Part shown: positions 20,401 to 26,713 of the stretch, one piece after another
Position numbering within the stretch: position 1 is the stretch's first letter
Layout: every line of letters starts with the position of its first letter
Assembly: GCA_019693395.1 (NCBI GenBank)
Contig: JAAMXP010002519.1
Coordinates: forward strand, 1 to 26,713
Direction: 5' to 3'
DNA length: 26,713 bases
Origin: Ettlia oleoabundans
Taxonomy: Eukaryota; Chlorophyta; Chlorophyceae; Chlamydomonadales
Notes under the pieces: generated by a model
What the model saw: the letters and a program-made list of their open reading frames with translations, nothing else
Told to the model about the DNA's origin: nothing
The model's database searches: none
Translations under genes and position numbers: made by a program

Positions 20401-23400
20401 TGCCTCCTGCTGGTGCTCGAGTCTGTAGAGTTCCTGCTATTCTATGGGAGGCATTCTGTCGCTGTGCTGTGCTGGCTGCAGATCGGGGGTGCGATTTATC
20501 TGTGGCGCTTGTCCCCCAAAATGACGGCGGCTACCGCTGCTGTTGCGGCGGCGCTGGTGCTGGTGGCCGGCACCTATGGCAGCTTCACCCGTCGGGCGCA
20601 AAGGGTGCGTCTTGTATGGGGCTCCTCCTAACAGCTACGATGTGCTCTCTCAGCATGCAAAATCGGATGCTGGGCAGCAGGCTCCTCCTTCTGCCAATGA
20701 TGCGTTCGCCTGCTGCTGCCGCTCCTTTGGTGCTTGCTTGCCTGATGCACGGGGTGTGCTGCACTGAGTCATGCGCGGGGTGTGCTGCATGAGCCAACCC
20801 GCCCCCTTCTAGGATTCACATTGCTTTATGTACTGCTCATTTCTTACCCTACACCCCTTCCTGCCTGAGTTGCTTGCCCGCTGCTTTCTGTTGTAATTTT
20901 ACCCTACCCTCTTATTGCCTGTCTGGTTCCTTTCAATTGCAGTTTTACCAGGATGCTTTGGCCCACAGCAACACTGTAGCAGAGGAGGGGTTCAGCCTGT
21001 CCCGCCTTGTGCGCGCCTTTGGCACCGAGGAACAGACGGGGAAGCGGTACGACACCACGCTGCTCACGCTACGCCACATCAGCATACGCCAGGTAACCAG
21101 AGCCATGGGTTCTGGTGCATGCAATAGTGTACAACCACGGTCTTTAACGGCTCAGACATATGCTGATTTTTTATATGACGGCTTAGCATGCATTTGAACA
21201 GCATGTAGAACCCACTTTTTTTAGCCCGCCACTGATTGACGGCTTATTCTGCTGCCCCATACACTCTGCCTGCAGAGCGTAGCCTATGCTATGTATGTGG
21301 CCAGCAATAACTTCCTGTGAGTTTGGGGACAAGCTGCATGCCTGCATGCCTGGGGGCGCCCATCAAAACATGACAACACAAAACATGACCTATCAACACA
21401 TGACAAACCATGCACTGGCCCTTTTTACACGGCCCTTGCTCTTTTGCCTCGTATAGGGCGTGATCTTAGCCTGAGCATGATGTACACCTTTGGTACTGTC
21501 GCTGCCATGTTGCAGGTACAATGCCACGCGGCTCGCCACGCTGGCGGTAGGCGGCACGGCCGCGATAGCGGGGCACATAGGAGCGGAGCAGCTCACAGCC
21601 TTCATGTGAGCAAGCGCCTGCGACCGCTGCAGAGCTTGCCGCCGGGCGATCTGTTGCCAGCAGAGTTTTGATCGCGGCAGTTGCTTATCCCAGCTGTGCT
21701 ACAAGGCTAGCTACCCCATCGCAATTTTAGTGATGAGAGGCAGGGGTAGTCGCGATCTCTAACGCCCGTCATCCGTTTTTCCTCACAGGTTCTACACGGA
21801 GTTTTTGGCCTCTGCTCTGCTGTCCGTGTGCGACCAGTGGGGCCCTATCATGGAGGCGGTGGGCGCCTCGGAGCGTGTGTTTGGCTACTTAGATGCCCCT
21901 CCCGCCCCACAAATCGCGGCAGGCCTCGTGCCCACGCCAGCGGCAGGACCAGCAGCATCGGAAGGCGGCGACGATAGCAGGAGTGCCAAGAAGAGTAGTG
22001 GGGTAGATGCTGCATTGGATTGGGACGTGGAGCTTCGAGAAGTCGACTTCAGCTACCCCTCACGCCCAGGCAAGCAGGAAGGGATGCTGCACTAAAGTAT
22101 GAGCGTGCACTGCCGGTTGATATGCCAGCCAGCCCGTCTTTTGTCAGGCGCATACCAGTGCAGGCCGTTTGCAAGCCTATTCCGCCTGCTGGGTCCCCAA
22201 ATTTCAGATGCAAATGTACCTTGCCGCAGCTTGATTGTTGTAACTTGTCATGCCGTCTGCTGGGCCATGTTGCAGGTATGCAAGCCTTGGACAAGGTGTC
22301 CCTGGTGATCCCGGCTGGAAAGCTGACGGCCCTTGTGGGGCTCAGCGGCAGCGGCAAGTCAACCCTGGTGGCGCTGATACAGAGGCTGTACGACCCCGAT
22401 GCTGGGGCGGTACTGGTGGGCGGTACAGATGTGAGGTGAGGTGTTACTGCTGCGTGTCACTAGCTGATGACGGGGCAGCGCCCTGAGAGGGCTTTGGCAG
22501 CAGGCACAGCAGGTTCTTCCTCAGCTGCCAACTAGTTCGTCTGGGAAGTCTGTTCTTCAACTGGGTGGTTTGCGACACTAAAGACGCAAAAAATAATCAT
22601 CAAGTAAAATCATAACAATGCACTAGGCACCATGGTTTCTGAATTGCAGGGACCTGGATGCGGGCTGGTTCAGGCGGCGAGTGGGTGTGGTGTCCCAGGA
22701 CCCTCGCCTCTTTGGCATGACAGTCGCAGAAAACATTGCCTATGGCTGCCCCGAAGCAACACAGGTACGTAAGTCTAGTGGCTGGGAACTGAGGGCAAGC
22801 ATGGGGTGGGTCAGGTACCAAATTTGGCTGTCTGGCGTGCTGTCAACCTGTCTAGTGCTTCCTGCCAAACTCGTGCTCAGTTGCTCACTTGCGGCGTAAC
22901 CCTGGCAGCCTGCCTTCCTCGCTTGACTGTCCGCCAATGCAGGAAGACATCGAGCGTGCGGCAGCGCTGGCCAACGCCGTGGACTTCATCTTAGCGCTGC
23001 CCCGCGGCTACGCAACTCCCGTGACTGACAAGCTGTTGAGCGGGGGACAGCGGCAGCGGATTGCGATTGCGAGGGCGCTAGTGCGGGACCCTGCGCTGCT
23101 GATTCTTGACGAAGCCACCTCAGCATTGGATGCAGGTGGGTGCAGTGTTGCATTGCGGTGTATGTATGTTCTGGCAGTGGGGCAGCAGCCTCAAAGGGGG
23201 AACCCTTTGAGTTTAATGCCTGCTGTCGCAGTCCTAGCGGCGGAAATGCGTGTTCAAGCCAGCTTACGAACATAGTTTTACATACATCTCGTATGGCTTG
23301 TTGATGCGCAGAGAGCGAGGCGGCCGTGCAGTCAGCGCTGGATCGTGCCATGCGCACCGACGGGCGCACCGTCATAGTCATTGCGCACAGGTGAGGGGAA

Positions 23401-26400
23401 GACGCCAGGCAGGCTGGTGTCCAGGCTTACCCAACCCAAGGCTTCAAAGCTGTTTGAAAGTAACTGAATGGTGGCTGCGCACTGACATGGACTTTTGGAA
23501 CCAGACATATATTATTTCAAAGGTACGCTTAAGGAGCAGCAGTCAATGAGCAATAAACCCCATTTCATACCCTGGTGCAGGCTCAGCACAGTGCGGCACG
23601 CCGACCAGACGGTGGTGATGGACAGAGGGCGGGTGGCAGAGGTGGGGACCCACGCGCAACTGATGCGGCGGGGCGGCATCTACGCAGCTCTAGTCAAGCG
23701 GCAGTCGGGGGCCGTGCTAGATCAGCAGCGAGATCTCGCTCCCCATGAGCGGCAGCGGGACGAGCCTATGCCGCCCTCTGATGAGCAGGGCGTCGCCAGC
23801 GGCAGCGGCATGACCGCCAGCAAGAGCACGGATGCAGCGGGCGGGGAGGAGGGGGCGCTTCCCGACTCGCTGCCGCAGTGGAAGCAGCAGCAGCGGCTCA
23901 AAGTGGAACACGATCCCGCATAGCACGCAGTCCACTACTAAGAACTTTGGATTTTCATCTTCAAGCTGGTGGGCTTTCACAGCCAGCGGGCTGAAAATTG
24001 GTGAGACGAAGCTGGGCAGGTCTGGATATGTTTGCTTTGGCTACCTTGGTACAGCCACCCCAAACTTGCCACGGGCACCCGAGTCAAGTTTGATTAAAGT
24101 CAGCTTTGAGGAGACGCCCCTGGTTGAGCTGGTAGGTAACGGTTTAAGATCACTCCAAACTGCAATTGCGCCCCGGACTGGCTTCCTCCCAACTTGCTTT
24201 GCTTCTCCAACTCCCTGCCTTTCGTCCCACCTCCCACACCCCAACCGCCCCCACCCCACCCCACCCCGCCACGGATGTGGCTGTATTCTTTGCAAAGGAG
24301 CCTCTAACAAATTACTCAGCTCAATATGTAACAGTTGTGCAGTCAGGGCTTCAAAGGGCCAAGGCCAGACTACCAGGTCCCATCAACCAGCGTACTGGGT
24401 ATTTCAACCTGATTTACCCACTTGTCTATATTTGTGAAACAGGGGTTCGACTTGCGGCTGCTCATGGCCAAGACCTCAGCTGCAGCTTGAAGCAGCTGGA
24501 GCCAGTCCGACTCGCACTTGCGAAATCTGACTGTGCGCTAGCACAGATTGTAGCTCAACCAATACCGGACCCCACACCCCCGTTTGCCAACACCAACCCA
24601 CTCCCGAACACAGCATCACCAAGGGCAGCCTCACTCACTTGTTTTAACCTTGCCTCTGAGCGCCAGCACTGTGTCGGCGTCTTGGATGCGCTCCGCCACC
24701 ACAAGGCTCCCTCCCACCCCCAGCGACTCCGCAATGCTGGCGATGCTGGCGCCATCCAGCCCAAAAGGGTAGACATGAACCGCCGCCGAACTGCCGCTGC
24801 CAGAGCTTCTGCCACTGCTAGAGCCTCCAGCTGCTTTGCTGGCACCAGGTTTGCCGCCGCCGGCGGCCTCGGGCCCTCCCTCACTGTTGCCTGCCAACCT
24901 GGCAGCGATACTACTGCTGCTGCTGCTGCTGCCGCTGCTAGTGCCTCTTGCTGTGGCCGGTGACCGCAGCCTGTCCGGCAGCTGCATGCCAGCTTCCTCT
25001 GCCGCCTGCAGCGCCGCTCCCAGCCGTGCCACATTCAGGGCCTCAGCTGGAAAGGAAGATGTCTCCAGCTGCCTACCCCGCCGCTGCTGCTGCTGGCGGC
25101 CCCCGCCACGCCGCCTGTCGCCATCTGCTGCGCTTTCCATTTCATTTGGTGATTCGTCCTCGTCAAAATCAGTGCTGCCACCTTCCGGCCAGTGCCACAC
25201 CTTGCCACTCTCATCCCGCTCCCGCACTTCCGCCCCTGCAGGTGAGTCACGACATCCACTCGCGTCAATCACACTCCCAGCGCCCACTTGCATCAACCAC
25301 AACGACAGTGACCTGTGTACCAGCACAGCGGCCGGGTGACAGCTGGCAGAGCTAGTGCACTGCACACAGCAGCAGTGCTGGAAAAGGCAGCACTGCTGCA
25401 GCAGTGATGAGCTGGCGGGAAGGGCGGGAGGAGGCAAAGGAAGAAGGAGGCACGCTGCCTATTTGACGTGGCTCATTGCTGGGGCAGGCAGGCAGGAGCA
25501 AAGCACCAGGTGCTGCAACCAAACCAGTCTGCATCCTCGAAGCTCCGGAACAGCACTGCAAGGGCAGGGCACTTGCCTGCCTCCCTGCCCGTCAGCAGGC
25601 AGTCCACCGCCCAGCCCACATCCAGGTGCACCCGCCACTGCTCCCGGCTGACCATCTCCACGCAGGCGTCAAAGGTGGGAGGGCTCTGCAGGCAACCAGG
25701 GCCACGGTGCAGCTGCTGTGAAGAACAAAGCATGCAACCAGAGGTGTGGTCTTTCATTTGAGCTGAGCTGGCAGCACATGGCACAGGCAGTACACAAGCA
25801 GTTGCACAGGCGATGCACAGGCACTTGCACAGGCAGTAGACAGGCATACCCAGCTTAGGCGTTCACCTGCCTCTCCAGCACCGACTTCTGAACCCCCCTC
25901 CGCTTGGCCTCCTCATCTCCAAGCGTCACTGAAGCTATGCCTCCCACCAGGTCGTTCAGACTGGGGTTCTTCATCACGTTTTCCAGCTCGTTACCTGTGG
26001 TTCATTGTGCAGGACAAAGCTTGGGTTTGCATGGACGGCGCATGGACGGCGCGTAGCGGGATACCCATGCATGACATGACATGGGCCCGAATGCACAAAC
26101 AGGTTGACGGCCTTACTTCAGGGACGGGTAAATGCATGAAAAATAGCGGGCGTGTGGTGGGGAGCTGGAGATGCACAGTTATGCAGCCAAGCTTGGTGCG
26201 TCAGCAGGGCCTGGGTCACCCAAAGCAGGCCACAGGAGCTTTGCTTGTTCGCAAGCAGCCAGCTAGATGCAGGACATGCAGCAACCGTAGGCCCCAGAAC
26301 ACCCCTGTGCTTTGTGATCTGCCCTCGCAATCCAAACGACCCAGTAAACCCACCGTGCGCCGTGGCCACGAGCTGCACGCCGCGCTGCGCTATGGTCCTG

Positions 26401-26627
26401 GCAGCCAGGCACTCGGCCTCCGTGCCTATCTCATCTATCACTATCACCTCTGCAATCACCAACACCACAGATGAGCCGATACGGGGAGGGAGTGCAGTAG
26501 CTTTCCTCGAACAAGTGCAGCTGGGCAAAATGCACTGGATCTGGTATGCGGGGTGCCAGTGTTGACCTGGCATGTGGTTCTCTACCGCTTCAATCATCAC
26601 ACGGTGCTGCTGCTCAGGGTGTGGCAC
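17414..26627 (-). CDS. Ycf45/SPD1-like plastid P-loop ATPase, C-terminal exons (5' end beyond window)
   Basis: Nine exons on the minus strand: 26627-26567, 26449-26354, 25994-25867, 25685-25577, 25235-24639, 18530-18449, 18291-18047, 17853-17774 and 17617-17414 (TAA). They give 533 C-terminal residues, and every join is phase-consistent (split codons E, G, G, S, R, A). Walker B is [12 protein letters not shown], followed by [17 protein letters not shown] and [20 protein letters not shown]; the Walker A exon lies beyond the right edge. Further family blocks: [83 protein letters not shown] and [18 protein letters not shown]. Plant SPD1 and cyanobacterial/plastid Ycf45 relatives combine this ATPase with R3H nucleic-acid binding and are needed for early plastid development. 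Odd: a Gly/Ser-rich linker of about 90 residues in the 597-nt exon, a 33-residue tail, two GC-AG introns (donors at 25576 and 17773), and an intron of 6,108 bases that houses an opposite-strand ABC gene. Confidence 0.92.
18531..19007 (+). promoter_or_regulatory. Presumed promoter and 5' UTR of the nested ABC gene
   Basis: The only DNA available for this gene's own promoter if it does not extend into host exons. An AT-richer patch (18605-18670) contains ttatatatt-like sequence: tacctatatattcg at 18648-18661, a possible TATA-type element about 350 bases upstream of the ATG. No other motif is recognised. The assignment rests on position. Confidence 0.35.
19008..23923 (+). CDS. ABCB-family half-type ABC transporter, plastid TAP1-like
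   Basis: Thirteen exons: 19008-19535, 19725-19855, 20097-20253, 20482-20604, 20943-21092, 21276-21316, 21516-21605, 21789-22069, 22276-22435, 22650-22764, 22943-23135, 23312-23390 and 23581-23923. They give 796 residues, and all phases match. ATG 19008 opens a basic, Ser/Ala-rich, acid-free stretch to about residue 68, which resembles a chloroplast transit peptide. The membrane domain starts at [20 protein letters not shown] (about 144) and runs to about 440. It includes [20 protein letters not shown] and [16 protein letters not shown], typical of type IV (ABCB) exporters. The nucleotide-binding domain has Walker [10 protein letters not shown] (522-530), signature LSGGQ (624-628), Walker B LLILDE (644-649), D-loop SALD and H-loop His682. 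Closest kind: Arabidopsis ABCB26/TAP1, a plastid half-transporter that should work as a dimer; substrate unknown. Introns 1 and 8 have GC donors (GCAAGA, GCAAGC). The gene is nested in an SPD1-like intron. Confidence 0.95.
24327..24331 (+). terminator. TGTAA poly(A) signal candidate, ABC gene
   Basis: TGTAA, 403 bases downstream of the TAG at 23921-23923 and about 310 bases before the host exon at 24639. The transcript could therefore end without crossing host coding sequence. Confidence 0.5.
24639..25235 (-). other. Low-complexity linker exon of the SPD1-like protein
   Basis: This 597-nt exon begins [18 protein letters not shown], then runs into an acidic patch ([17 protein letters not shown]), an RQQQQRR tract and long S and G runs, before resuming family sequence at [12 protein letters not shown]. 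The antisense open frames here only reflect this biased composition. Confidence 0.8.
25771..25846. repeat. Imperfect minisatellite (CACAGGCA-type units)
   Basis: Repeated cacaggc and gcacaggc units with 10-20 base spacing inside an SPD1-like intron. It is non-coding. Confidence 0.6.
26031..26054. repeat. 12-base tandem duplication
   Basis: GCATGGACGGC occurs twice in a row (with one extra base) in an SPD1-like intron; minor. Confidence 0.6.
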
Positions 26628-26713
26628 CTGCATGCACAGCGGTACCGCCGGGGTACATGCCAGCAGCTCAACAAACTTGAAGCACCAGCAGCCGGAAAGC
26701 AAGTTGTCTGCTG

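Larger units (their letters stand above)
18531..24638 (-). other. 6,108-base host intron of the SPD1-like gene containing a complete gene
   Basis: Donor A|GTGAGTGA at 24639/24638 and acceptor GCTGCAG|GC at 18531/18530 on the minus strand. The exon on the right ends ALRGKVKT plus one base, and the exon on the left begins with two bases and then SWVKEASK. The split codon reads AGC (Ser), and the joined protein follows the Ycf45 family without a gap. No other acceptor in the right phase leads into family sequence between them. The plus-strand ABC transporter, with about 480 bases before its ATG and about 715 after its stop, fits wholly inside. Confidence 0.85.

Noticed and set aside
20392..20481. 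Hydrophobic open frame directly upstream of the exon at 20482 in the ABC gene, as an exon extension
   Set aside because: It is in frame, but the CTGCAG acceptor at 20476-20481 joins RNSLQV to IGGAIYL as the family expects. Extending the exon would insert about 30 foreign residues.
24166..24963. 265-codon plus-strand open frame
   Set aside because: Its right half is antisense to the well-supported SPD1-like exon 24639-25235, and the left half is low-complexity intron. No domain is seen.
1..26713. CRISPR arrays, tRNA/rRNA genes, intact transposons or viral genes
   Set aside because: No spaced direct repeats, cloverleaf-like segments with the conserved T-arm, transposase or reverse-transcriptase motifs, or terminal repeats were seen by eye. 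A formal tRNAscan or repeat-library search was not possible.

Overview
The window looks like nuclear DNA of a GC-rich green alga (chlorophyte, probably of the Chlorella type). The genes are cut into many small exons by roughly 60 bp to 1 kb introns, and joining exons at matching splice phases restores well-known eukaryotic and plastid protein families. TGTAA, the usual green-algal poly(A) signal, lies downstream of several stop codons. There are no bacterial operons, no CRISPR array, no recognisable tRNA or rRNA and no intact transposon. A 28-base run of N marks an assembly gap.

Layout, left to right. (1) Plus strand 329-1387: last exons of a small hydrophilic protein resembling the SMP (seed maturation protein) repeat. 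(2) 1388-3552: no gene supported. (3) Plus strand 3553-5116 and 5653-7139: two diverged tandem paralogues of an unrecognised multi-pass membrane protein. (4) Five co-oriented minus-strand genes follow: a PHOSPHO-type HAD phosphatase (8097-9854), a plastid-targeted TPR protein (10639-12689), GINS subunit PSF3 (12906-14965), RNA polymerase III subunit RPC9 (15176-16448) and a Ycf45/SPD1-like plastid P-loop ATPase (17414 to beyond the right edge; its 5' part is outside the window). (5) On the plus strand, a complete 13-exon ABCB-type half-transporter with a plastid-type presequence (19008-23923) lies entirely inside one 6.1 kb intron of the SPD1-like gene.

The most notable structure is this opposite-strand gene-within-a-gene, in which host and guest both belong to chloroplast protein families. 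Other notable points are five GC-AG introns among about 42 inferred, a 20-nt microexon, and an 8-nt first coding exon that carries the start codon of RPC9. PSF3 (DNA replication) and RPC9 (Pol III transcription) are neighbours only 210 bp apart.

Exon coordinates were derived by hand from splice consensus, phase and family knowledge. No alignment or RNA evidence was available.
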